DNA of 64,000 nt from Sanghuangporus weigelae (lineage: Eukaryota; Basidiomycota; Agaricomycetes; Hymenochaetales; Hymenochaetaceae), in contig CP137318.1 of NCBI GenBank assembly GCA_033182465.1, positions 4,402,001 to 4,466,000 of the forward strand. The letters run 5' to 3'. Below are positions 39,041 through 50,400 of this stretch, piece after piece. Made by a program: the position numbers and the translations under genes. Below the pieces are notes generated by a model. That model searched no databases and was not told the origin of the DNA. It was given only the letters and a program-made list of their open reading frames with translations. Position 1 is the stretch's first letter. Every line of letters starts with the position of its first letter.

Positions 39041-40570
39041 ATGTCTTCACCGTCTGCCATTCTAGGGAACCCGACTGTGGAGGTTGCTCATCTATTCGCA
39101 GTGCGTTATCTGACACGTAAGAATTACGCTTCGCAGTCCAAGTCGAGTCTGACTTGCTTGTCTAGTCTCGGGATTCACAGTACTTCTTTACGATATTGCG
39201 CTCACATTGGGAGAGGAGGTGGAGATAATCTGGTCATCAGGCAGATGGACGATTCTAAAGATCGCCTATTTATTGAACCGTTACGGAGCTAGCTTCTTGG
39301 CTATGTTTTATCTCGCTTGTACGCATTTCATTCCTTTTCCGTGTGATTTGCTCACCTCGTGAATGCTTGCTAGTCTTGATGCCTATCTTTAAAGGAACGG
39401 ATGACTGGGTGAGTTGCCAATTAACTAGTACATCATAGTATATTGACTTTCCTCTTCACTAATTGTCGAAACAGTGCGTATTCTTTACAAATTTGAAGTA
39501 AATTTTTGCGTTCCGACATCTTGCGCGTAATTTACATAGGTGCAAAACAGCAGCATCTATCGACATGGTATTGGACGTGACAATAGAAACCATAGGCAAT
39601 GGTAGGCCCGTTTACTTATACTTTATGAAACAATATGAAGTCGAGATTTCCTCAGGAATCGTACTATATGAGCTGATTTGTTTGTGGGGAACGAACAAAA
39701 GGGTCGCATGCTTCATGGCTGCTGGTTTCATTGTTCTTCACTCTGCGACAATCGTTTCTCTCGGAATTGCTGTAGTAGAACTGAGACGTGGGTCACGATT
39801 CTTTTTGGATGCCGGCGTGTCATTTTTGATGGACGTACTGTCGTAGAGAATATGTGGTTTGCGCCCTTAACTGAAACCTTGCGAACTTGCTTTGCCACTG
39901 CGAATCCCACTGCGTTCAAAGGTGTATACATCCCAGCAGTAAGCTTTCATCAAACTTTTTCTTATTTTAATTTCTCATTTAGACCATAGGTTGTTCTTGA
40001 TGTTTACGCCTTCTTACTCCTTTTGCTAAATGCTCTGTCACGACCACGATCATCTTCCCAGAAGCTTTTGGATCTCCTTTGGAGCGATGGTGCAGTTTTC
40101 TTTCTTGTGAGTGCTTGCAGCGTCGATTGCCTTCACGACTGGAAACTAAACCTTTTAAGACAACATTCTGTTAGTTTACGAGTCCGACCCGATTCAGCGT
40201 CTCGACACAACTGACATTTCTATAGCCATGCGAATGATGTGCTTGATCATCAACATCACAGCTCCGGTGGGAAACCATGTCTCACTGCCGGGTACTAACA
40301 GACTCTGACTTTTGCGCTTAGCCTTCTTTGTCTGTATTGGGTCTAAGGTGAGCTCGAGATGCAAATGAAGAATTTGCGCTTGCTGAATTTACAACTGATA
40401 GCTTTGCGAGTGCAATGGTCTCGACGGCTGTCTCTCGCCTCTATCTGCGTTTGAATATTGTTTCCGTTCGCAATGACCTCGAATTGTCGATATATGGGAG
40501 CGCTTGTGCAAACGAGCTTTTGCTGGAAGAGTGCGAGCTGCAACAGAGACAGGCGAAACAGAAGGATTAG
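39041..40570 (+). CDS. DUF6533 family multi-pass membrane protein F
   Basis: It begins MSSPSAILGNPTVEVAHLF and splices at a GTAAGA donor after RYLT. Read by frame, the next exon at about 39150-39310 gives the DUF6533 core: SGFTVLLYDIALTLGEEVEI, then WSSGRWTILKIAYLLNRYGA. Later exons give NKRVACFMAAGFIVLHSA, then VYIPAV, then VLDVYAFLLLLLNALSRPRS and KLLDLLWSDGAVFFL. The final exon gives VSRLYLRLNIVSVRNDLEL and ends TAG at 40568-40570. This is the best match to the canonical family in the window. Several segments are hydrophobic membrane helices. Function unknown. Confidence 0.7.
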
Positions 40571-41478
40571 CCTAAATTGACCTTCCGTTGTTCAGCATGC
40601 TTCTATACTTTCTCACTCTCTCTGGTTTGAAGAATGTATTGTTCCAGGTTAGGCCAAGTGACTGCTGTGGGTTCAATATGAATTTTTAGATAGTTATAGC
40701 GACATATCCATTCATTTTGAAATCATATCCATCCATTTTTAAAATCATATACACGCATATGATCGATTCAGTCTGCTTTTTCGGCTCGTTAGTTCACGCC
40801 AACTTTTCTTCCGCGCGGAACATTTTGAAATTACCATGAGATCGTATGATATAACCCCAGATCTACTTGGAGGTACGAAGTAGAACAATATGCTGTTCTT
40901 CACCTACCTTCGGGTTTCACGGACATGGTCCGATCATACTGATGGATACAGTTATTGAAATGCCTCATAAGAACCGGTCAAGAGAATCCCCGCCATCACC
41001 TTTTAGCACCAGAAAAGAGTGAGTCCCGTACACGCTAATTTGGATTAGAACAGTAGCCGTCCTAGTCGCGCTCTGGCGTTCTCATATCATTGATATAACA
41101 AAGGCGGCGCCGCGACTACAGATGTATCAAATGAACGATTTAGACGCTGGGAACGTTCCAGGGCAAACTTAAAGTACTAACCGAGGCGGAGCATTTGGTA
41201 TTTGGAACGGCGGATTTGGACTGCTTTTTCGATATCACTTGGAAGTTCATCCTTCCGAACATTCCGAAAGATTTCGCCTTCATCATCGGGATTTAAGTTC
41301 TTATCGCGGTACAAGATGACCCCGAAGTTCGAACGAGATATACGCGAGAACAATAAACTCTGCACAGAGTTCACTGCTGCTATTTCGGTCTGGAACCCAT
41401 TCGGAATAGATTATAAGCCGTCCGGCACGAGCAGCATCGGGAACATTGAGAATATAGACATAATTTTAAATAACCGGA
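40571..41478. other. Intergenic, no gene recognised
   Basis: This lies between the convergent gene F and the MFS gene. Short frames only; no transposon end recognised. Confidence 0.4.
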
Positions 41479-43731
41479 CTAAGCACGTTCGGACATCTCG
41501 ATTCTTGTAGGTTCTCTCTCGGATTCTTTGAGACCCCAGTCCTCATCCAAAGAAGCGTGCAGCGGCAGTCCTTTCATGAGCAGGCTCACAAGAAATCCAG
41601 CTGCGCCTATTGCCAGCAAAACGGCCCAGAATACCCTGAGACTGTCTGCAAAAGCAACACGTACGCTCGTTCGGAACGGTTCCTCGAGCGTGGGTATGAC
41701 CGGGATTATCGAATAAGCGACAGATGTGCCTTCAGGGAATTTCTGCAAAAACTCAGCCGGTAGCCTCTTTTGCAGCTCGTTTTGCAATATCGTTCCACCA
41801 ACTGTAACTCCCCAAATCTCGATATCTGCGTTAGTTCCCTGCGAGATAAAAATATTTTTAAAGGTACCTGGCTGAAGAAGCGCACAAACATAAAGAATGC
41901 CAACGCGTTTGCGTTCAAAGAGACGGGTAGAGGCGCAAGGACCGGGAAGAATGCCGTAGTCATCAAAATCCCGAGTCCAAGTCCGATGAGGACTTGATAG
42001 CCAATATACTTTGGACGGCTGCTGTCTGCTTTAAGTGTAAACAGCAAACCTCCTGCAACGATCAACGAGACCCAGGCAAGCCAGAGCTGTGGTCTGTATT
42101 TTCCAGACTTCGCTACGCTGATGCCTGCAATGAGACCGAAAGGCATAATCGTGCATCCTAGGCCAAGAAGATCAACTCCAGATCCTACAGCAGAAGCGAA
42201 TCTGCAAGCCTGGAAGTAAGCCGGAAGGTAATCTAGGAGCTTCTTAATACATTGCATATGGCTCCTGAACGTAAATATACGTACATATTGATCCAAGCAA
42301 GTAGAAATTACAAAAGAAACCCTGGACATATCCGGCCGCACCAGTCCGACTGGACATGACCGCAAATGGTACCTGCAAAATGAAATTATTATTGCAGACT
42401 CGTTAGAAAGCGTGAATAATGCATACCAAAGGATGTGTGGCTAATTTGGCCTCGTAGACTATGAACACAACGAGGCCAATCACACCAGCAATCAATGGAG
42501 TCAAAATCTGAGCCGACGTCCACGGAAATTTGATGCCTCCCCAAGTCAAAGCGATGACCACTGCTGTCGTGGCTGCGACGACGAGGAAGTTGCCTCTACC
42601 GCACATATTTAATATGGATAGATAGATTACATTAATGAAACTTACGTCCAGTCGAGTTGAAGGAGTTTCTCCCGGATTGTCCCTTTCGGAACCTTCAGGT
42701 CCAGGCAGGTAAAGACTAGGATCGCTGTAATTCCACAAATAGGGAGATTCATGTCTGCATGCAATTAATCAAAATCACTAATAAATGAACGCGGAACACT
42801 ATGAAGACTCACAGAAGAACCATCTCCAATGACCGCCTTGTACCAGAGCTCCAGCAATGACTGGTGCACTCGAAGTTCCAAAAGCATAAGCGCTGTAGCA
42901 AACGGGCCAATTTGTCGATCATACAACGATGATAATTGAAAGAATAAACATACATCGCGACTAATCCGTTGAACGTGCCTCTTTCCTGAAGTGGCACAAG
43001 ATCCGCGATGATTATTTGCGTTAAGGATGCTATTCCACCGGCTCCAACACCCTGAAGAGCTGAGAAGAGCTGTCAGTGCATCATTCATTAGTGACTAAGG
43101 ATAGCACATACTGCGCGATGCAATGAGGAAGTTCAGACTTGGGGCTGCGCCACACATGGCACTCCCGACCGCAAAAAGGAAGACCATTGACAGCATGACG
43201 ATCCTGCGTCCAAATACCTACCGAGAATCAATACGAATTTTCTAAGTCGACAAACCGAAGTCCTACTTGTGCGAGTCCGCCACTGAGAGGCAAGAAGGCA
43301 GTCGCTGAGAGCGCGTACGCAGAGCCAACCCATTCAAACTCCTTGCCATGAAGATCAGCTACTATTACCGGAAGTGCAGTGCCAACTCCAGACTACAGAT
43401 GAATAGCAGTCAATATAATGGTCACAAAGACGATGAAGCGTTTACCAACCAAATCCAATACCATGAGGAAGGAAGAAACCATGATAGCTACGATGCACAT
43501 CCAAAAGCGCAGTCCGCGCTCCTGGGCGGGAGGCTCTTTCGTTGGTAAGTCCGAGTTCGTTGGCAACGTGAATACGTCCTCCTTCGAAGCTACCTCAGCA
43601 GTGTTCCTTGGTGCATGTTTGGGATCCCTTTCTCGCAAAATATCATCAGTAGACTCGGACGACTTGCTTGATGCTAGCTTGCCCGTCAAATTGTGAGAGG
43701 GAAACTCCTCGATGTAAGATGTCGTGGACAT
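41479..43731 (-). CDS. MFS drug/H+ antiporter (DHA2-like, 14 TM class), about ten exons
   Basis: Start ATG 43731, MSTTSYIEEFPSHN. About 70 polar residues precede the first helix (FWMCIVAIMVSSFLMVLDLV). Then come GTALPVIVADLHGKEFEWVG, LPLSGGLAQVFGRR (motif A with GRR), RALQGVGAGGIASLTQIIIA, VPLQERGTFNGL, PVIAGALVQGGHWRWFFYMN (motif C-like), a central pair of helices at GNFLVVAATTAVVIALTWGG, YLPAYFQACRF, GLGLGILMTTAFFPVLAPLP, WGVTVGGTILQNEL and the last helix LRVFWAVLLAIGAAGFLVSL. The order and motifs are those of fungal toxin/drug efflux antiporters in the plasma membrane. The exons are joined by short introns. I saw no disabling mutation, but exon edges were not all checked. Substrate unknown. 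Confidence 0.8.
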
Positions 43732-44286
43732 GGCTGAGAATGGGAGAAAGGGGTGAGCGTACTGGGACTTTGAAGAAAAAGAAGCGTGAGCCGCACAAAT
43801 ATCTAGTCTCCGGTAAATAGATGAAAGAGTATTATCGACTCGACGGGGCTACAACCGTTCTAGGACCGAAGGGCTATTGCTGGCTCCGATCTAGGCAACC
43901 AACTACGTTACTCGTGTTCAGAATTCAAGCTCCGACTCATCACTCCGATCATAATTGCAGATGGTATCTGCGAGCGAGACGCGTGTAAGGTGTGATCATG
44001 AGAAAAAAGAAACTCCACTCCAAAACGAGACGCGAAAGAATTGATGTGGCTGTGCAGTGCCCGACCACATCTTGCACCGCACCACCGTAACAGCAGTGTC
44101 CAATCGCGTCGGTTCTCTTCCGTTTATTTCATCACAATCTGTGAGAGGTCTCCGATGTCGGTGCTGTAATAGCGGCGTCTAGAAATGAGCCGGTCAGCTT
44201 GGTATCAAAGGTATTTGAGTCCATCCCACTTGCTTAGCCCTTTGGTCACTTTACAGTCTACTACGGCCTGCTCACGACGATTAGTG

Positions 44287-45952
44287 ATGTCCGAAACGTC
44301 CTGCGGTCTGATCCCGTTGTCATGCGCCGAGCTCGAAGACAACCTTAAGGCGATATTTCAGACAAAATTAGTCAACTGTCGGTCATTTACTTCAGCCTCC
44401 ATATTGTTTGTTTACAACCGATCTCCTCCAATTTAGTGTCTGCATTCGCCATTCTGGTTTATGATTATGGTACGCACGCTATTCACTTTGATATTTGTGC
44501 GTTACATACATCAATACAGTGATCACTATTGGAAGTGAAAAGAACTTGGTCTGGGTAAGATCTCGTCGCGTATCCTAGTCTTCACCAGGCTGTATAAGCC
44601 ACCTAGTTCAATGGTCCGCGACTAGGCTGGGGCACAGCACTTTTCATTGCAGTAAGCGATTGTTAACTTCATGATATGCGTCGACCCGCTTTATAACTTT
44701 TCTTTCAGATTCGATATAGCACGCTCATTTTTGTTACGTGAGTTAATTCTCTGATAATCAAGCAAGATTCCCAGTTAGCTAATACCGTTCTGTAGGTTCA
44801 TCATGGCTGGTAGTTATCATCCAGTATCTTCTCAGCTCCATTTTCCTAACGAAATATCAGTACTCTTCGCATCGAATGTGTCTGTCGAGGTAAGAAAGTA
44901 CGACCCTGGTCGAATCCGTTATCTAACGTGAAGGCTTCAGCTGTTCGTCTATACTGATTTCTAAATATCGTTGAATTTTATTAAGAACTGATCAAATTGC
45001 CCTCAAATACAGCTGTAAGCAAACTTTCTCTTTGTCTGTGAGCTCATGATGTTGACGGCGCAGAATTTAGGCACTTCGTTGGTCAAATTTCAGTGGATCG
45101 CAGGGGTAATAATCGTCATGCTCGCTGAAGGTACACAAACAATTTATATCACAAGGTCGTTCTCTCAGCGTTTGGCAGTTACTCTCCAGACAAGAATCTA
45201 TGCCATGTACGGAAATACGAGGAACATGCTCTATTTCCTTATTTTCACGTTCGCAGTGACATTCGGGATAATTCTGTCGTTTATAATACGGATCATAGTC
45301 AAAGAACAAGGCGAGTATCATGCTCTTCATTTGGAATGGTTTTCCCTGATATCGTCTGTTTTGAATAGGAACTTTCTTCAAACTTACACCGACTTTACCA
45401 TCCATATGTGTCCCGCTGAATATCCCCAATTTCTATAGCGAAGTCTGGGTTCCGCTATTCATCCATGAACTCATTTTGTGCATGCTTGCATTGTATAAGG
45501 GGTATCAAAATGTTCGATCCTATGGAAAAATAGGTCTCGCAAGCCGGTTCACCATGTTCTTGGTTGCCGACTCCGTCGTTTACTATTTTGCGTGAGTTAA
45601 GATATGGCGCTCTGATCTGACATTATTTTTGATTTAATATTTGTTCAGTGTCTTTGCGGTATTCTTCTCTTTAGAGATTGTTTGGGTTACCAAAGGTGTA
45701 AGTTTTTGTATGTACTGTGCTGCGTTACTTTCGTTGATGCATTTCTATGTCGGGCAGCTCAACTACATCGAGTTGCCATTTGGACATGCCGTTGTTATCG
45801 GAAGTATCATGTGCCAGCGTCTCCTACTCAAGACACGTAGTCGTTACTATGCGCCGGATAAAGAGCAAGTAGCGCTGGGAAGAAATGGAATCGCCATGGA
45901 AGTCGAGGACATTCACGAGGAGTACTTAATGTCGACGTTCCGTACTGAATAG
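44287..45952 (+). CDS. DUF6533 family multi-pass membrane protein C
   Basis: Starts MSETSCGLIPLSCAELEDNL. Exons then give VSAFAILVYDY, then VITIGSEKNLVW, then TRLGTALFIAIRYSTLI, then a segment FIMAGSYHPVSSQ, then IAGVIIVMLAEGTQ, then LQTRIYAMYGNTRNMLYFL with a membrane helix. The last exon begins LNYIELPFGHAVVIGSIM and ends EEYLMSTFRTE, stop at 45950-45952. The last exon aligns with the last exons of genes A and B, so these three form a subgroup. Introns are short with GT/AG ends. The gene appears intact. It diverges from the MFS gene at 41479-43731, with about 550 bp between starts. Confidence 0.65.
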
Positions 45953-47088
45953 AATCGAGCTTTGATGTCTAATTCAAAATTATTCTTGTGCAAATGTCCC
46001 TGCGCTTTATGCAGAAACTAATCCAAGCGGCGGACAAGATATCGCGACTCTGGATACTGGGCACAAAATCTCAGATAGGTAGTGACGGGCGGAGATAGTT
46101 TGCTCTTCCGTACGTGATGAAATGATTGGTCCAAATTCGCATCTTGATGCAGCGATTTTCCGGAGTAAGTTTTCGAGTTATGCATGATACGGAAAAGTGG
46201 CGGCGCATCGCCTCACAGTATTGGTGAGTCCATGTGGTTTTTGTTGTGAGGCTCTATATATAGACCGGAGAATACACACGATTGACCCGTTACGCAGATT
46301 GATGAATTGCGTTACAGGAGCATCATCCCTCTAAATTATTGGAAAGCGTTGGATGGTAAGCATTATTGTAGATCTGTCACATCAACCTGGTATGTACCGT
46401 TATTATTATAAGCTCCACTTATTTGTTGTCGAGGAAAGCAGTAGAAATATGAAAATTGAGAAGCCAAGTCAAATAGGAAGAGGCGCCGAGTCAAAACCAA
46501 TCCAAAAGCAGAAGTTATATGCACTTTAAGGCCATCTCTATTCTTGCCAGCACCTCCAATTCGGCATTATTCATGTCTGTTATAAAACTTCACGCCGTTC
46601 ATAGAGCAGCTTACCGGAGGCCAAGCAGCGATGGCTCTGCATAATAGTGTAATATAAACGTAGCCAGACATCAAATGCGACATGAGCACTGATTTGAAAA
46701 GGTCTCCTTGGAGTTTGTATGCCAGGGAGAAGTTCATGCGCAATGAAATTCCCTTTCAAGAATTCTTGAGTAAACTTGGTGAAAAGCCCCATCTGAAAGC
46801 TCGTTTGGACGACTGGTATTGTTCCGCCATTCATCGTTCCTCGAATCTTTGACGCCATGTGCCTCATGCAGCGAAAAATCCATTTCATTGTCTTACCTGT
46901 CTAAAGTAGAGTAAAAAAATGAAGAGCGCAAATATTTGCATTCATGTGGCCGGAAGTGCCGGAAGTGGGGAGAACGAGCAACATTCCAAGACTGTGTCCA
47001 TGACCGTATGCTTCTGGCTTGTTCACAGTCTGATTTAAGCACCATCAGTAGGTTGGCGCCGATCCGAGAGATCCGTTCCAGACATAAT
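45953..47088. other. Intergenic with one unassigned minus-strand ORF
   Basis: The only notable frame is 46580-46888 (minus, 102 aa, MKWIFRCMRHMASKIRGTMN), which has a mixed composition but no family I recognise. It could be an exon of a lost gene, cut by the copia insertion next to it. Confidence 0.3.
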
Positions 47089-47404
47089 TTTTGTAATTCT
47101 CAGTCGAAGTAGTAGTAGACGACTCTGTGTATTCACCTTTTGTAATTCTACATGAACAATATGATGAATATAATGGAAATAAGATAAAGGCAAGAAAAAT
47201 ACCCACCTCAGTCGAAGTAGTAGTAGACGACTGAGGTGAGTGGCACGCACAGTAGTTGTTGATATAGGCTGTGTCAGCCGCGTGTGACATAATAGGTGAA
47301 GAGAAAGGAAAATATAAAGGATTCTGCACGTGATCAATAAAGAGCTATTTGGAGAAAGAAATAGAAAGTCGGGAACAAAGGTCGAGTCGCACATATTTTC
47401 AACA
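47089..47404 (-). repeat. 3' LTR of the copia element
   Basis: On the plus strand it runs from TTTTGTAATTCTC to ATTTTCAACA. Inside it a 24-bp unit around AGTCGAAGTAGTAGTAGACGAC occurs twice, the second copy followed by an inverted GTCGTC-type end. Confidence 0.85.
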
Positions 47405-47417
47405 CTCCCCCTCGACG
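47405..47417 (-). promoter_or_regulatory. Polypurine tract of the copia element
   Basis: The minus strand reads CGTCGAGGGGGAG directly before the LTR start TGTTGAAAAT. Confidence 0.75.
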
Positions 47418-47422
47418 AGACT

Positions 47423-50400
47423 CTAGTTCATTCCAAGAAGGGATAGGCATTTGCGGTGGGTCTCGGCAGATAGTGGCTTGGTTAAAATATCCGCAGGGTT
47501 TTCATTGCCAGGAACATGGACCAGTTTAATACGTTGTTTCTGAACTTCGTCTCGTATGTGGTGGATGGGTATATCAATGTGTTTGGTTTTGGAAAGATAG
47601 ACGGGGTTCTTGGTCATCTGAAGGGCAGGCTGGTTGTCTGTATAGATAAGCAGCGGTTGCTGAAATGCGTGATTAATTTCAGAAAAGAAATTTATGAACC
47701 AGATTGCTTCTTGAGCACAAGCAGAGAGCGTGATGTATTCGGCCTCGGCAGTAGATTTCGCAACGACGGATTGTTTACGAGATCTCCAGGCAACTGGACC
47801 ACCTTTCAGCATGAATAGAAAACCGGTAGTAGATTTCCTATCAGAAAGATCACTTGCCCAGTCAGAGTCTGAGTAAGCGACAGGAATTTCAGACCCATTG
47901 AAGAAGTAGACCAGACCGAGATCCCTAGTACCCTTAAGGTATTGAAGAACACGTCGAGCAGCTACCCAGTGGACTCTACCTGGTTTGTGCATATATCTAG
48001 CTAGAACATTCGCCGCGAAAGCGATGTCAACTCTGAGGATGGTAGCCATCCAAAGCAGCTCACCAACAAGCTGGGCATACGGCCAAGGTGGGTTATTGAA
48101 TTATTCCCCTTTGTCACGATCGAATACGGTGAGTGCTCCAACAGCTATTGGAGTTTTGACAGTCAGTGCATCATTAAGTCCATATTTTACGAGGGCACGG
48201 TCGATTTTCTGTCGTACAGTAAGCTTGATGACACCTCGGTCTCGAATTAGTTGAACATTCATCCCTAGAATGATGTTTTCGATGTTCGAATCTTTCTCTT
48301 TGAACTCAAAAAAGCGGCCGATACCGTTTTTGAAACGATCAGTCTCGGCCATTTGTTCGCCAGAGAACGTTGTGCATTTTGCATTGCAATCATCGATGTG
48401 AGTTACGAGTATCGTCTCCCCCTCGTTGTCTGAGCGAACATAAACACTTGGAGCAGTGATGCATTTCTTATAGTCGAGTTCACCCAGTTTGAAAGAAAAG
48501 TGTTCTGACCATGCTCTTGCGCCTTGCTTGAGACTGTAGAGAGCCTTTGAAAGGTGGCATACGGGATGGAGGAAACTGAGAACTTCGAAGCCAGTGGGGT
48601 ATTTGACAAGAATGTTTTTGTCTAGAGGACTATTGAGGTATGCAGAGGTAATGTCAATTGTAACGAGGTTACTGTTCGAGGTTGCAGAGAGAGCAATCAT
48701 GATTTTTGCCATAATGAAGTCCCCGGATGCAGCAAAGGTTTCCCCAAATTCAAGGCCAGGGATCTGAATGTTGCCTCGAGCGACCCAGCGGGCGCGGTGT
48801 AGCGCACACCGCTATTCTGGGTGTCAGCGGTCGAGTATTGTACATACTTCACCAGTGTCCAACACACTGGTGTATCACCTGCCCGAGTGACTCCAACAGT
48901 CACAAAGGGTGTATATGACTCAATTCGATCCTTCCGAGCAGTCCGCCATACCTTAGGACGCGCCTGAGACTTCGTACATATCTTGGCTCACCCCATTTCA
49001 CTTTCCATTGCACATATGTCACATTCCAAGACCCCGAAGACCCGTTAATACTGCGCGATAGGCGCCATGCCATATTTTGTTGTCCATACTTTGTCACACT
49101 ACCACTTGCCGACCTCCGCCTCAGTCACCTGAGCAGATATCGGCACTCCAAAGCCTGGACCCAGACTCCTGAAGGGACCCTAGGCCTTTTCATCAGCATT
49201 TCACACCGCCAGGGATCATTCCGACCTGTTTCGAGGTACCCAACGATCGCGTACCTTCATCCCAGACGTTCCACGAGATGCGCTCCATTGTTCGGACTTT
49301 GCCAAAGTGGTCTCCGAGGTTCGGACTTCCGATCGGAGTTTGCTGACTGGTACATCTGTTCAATCTCTCCATCCGGTTTGTTCACCGACTTGGTTGCGCG
49401 GTTCGGAGGACCCTTCCTGGACAGTTTTTATGTTGTTTCACATTACCTTGCAGTCCGTCTGACCCTTATCGCGTCAGTTTCACACTCCTTGCTATGATTT
49501 CATCCCGTTTCACAGTTTCCTGTAGTCCACTAGACTTCTGTCCTGTCAGTTTCACGCTCCTTGTTGTGGTTTTATTACATTTCACCTCACGTCTTGTCAC
49601 GATCCTCCCCCAGTCCCAGATCAGTCGTTTTGTACATGTTTTGGACGCCCATAGTCTATAAAACCTGCCCAGATGTCGTAGTTTTCAGAGAGCGAATACC
49701 AGAGATCTGTTCAGCGCACACGTCCTCTGTTTCGAAGCCTCTCAGACCATCCCGACCGACTCTGTCAGTCATAGAAAGCCGTAGTACCCCCCTTGGGTGT
49801 CTCGTCTTCCTTGCCTAGACTAGTCCGGACGTCCCTGGGGTGACTCGGATACTCTCAGCTTGTCTTCTTTCTTCGTCGACTCATCTCCAAGGTGATCAAG
49901 TCGCCGAAGTATTCACTCGGTTCACTGCAGCACGGCCGGATTGGTCCCCCTAGATGACCATTGAGTATCACATATTGCCTACGTGTATTCGCTCCCCCTT
50001 TTTCCCCTTTTTAGATAGTCCACACCGGCCGTCCGGCCGGAGGTATTCCGTCTATCCACGGTTCCCACAGAGTAGGCCGGAGTCTCGGTCTGTCTCAAGG
50101 GAGTCTTCTGGATCACCCTTCTTTGTTCGGTTTCCCCGATTCGTTCTCGCTTGCTCCCTATAGGATCGAATGCCCTAGCCTGCTAGGATCGCACCTACAG
50201 ACCTAGTCCAATTGTCCACCCACCCTATCGATCATACAGCAGTAATCCAGCGACCTGTCGGGTTGTTCCTTGAGGTTGTATACCCACATGCCCTTGATGA
50301 TATGTTCGTTCAGTGGACATTCGACGACCTGCCAGTAGTTCATTTCGGTAAGCTTGTTGTCTTCATATTGCATCGCTTTTATCCATTCGTTTGCGTGTTG

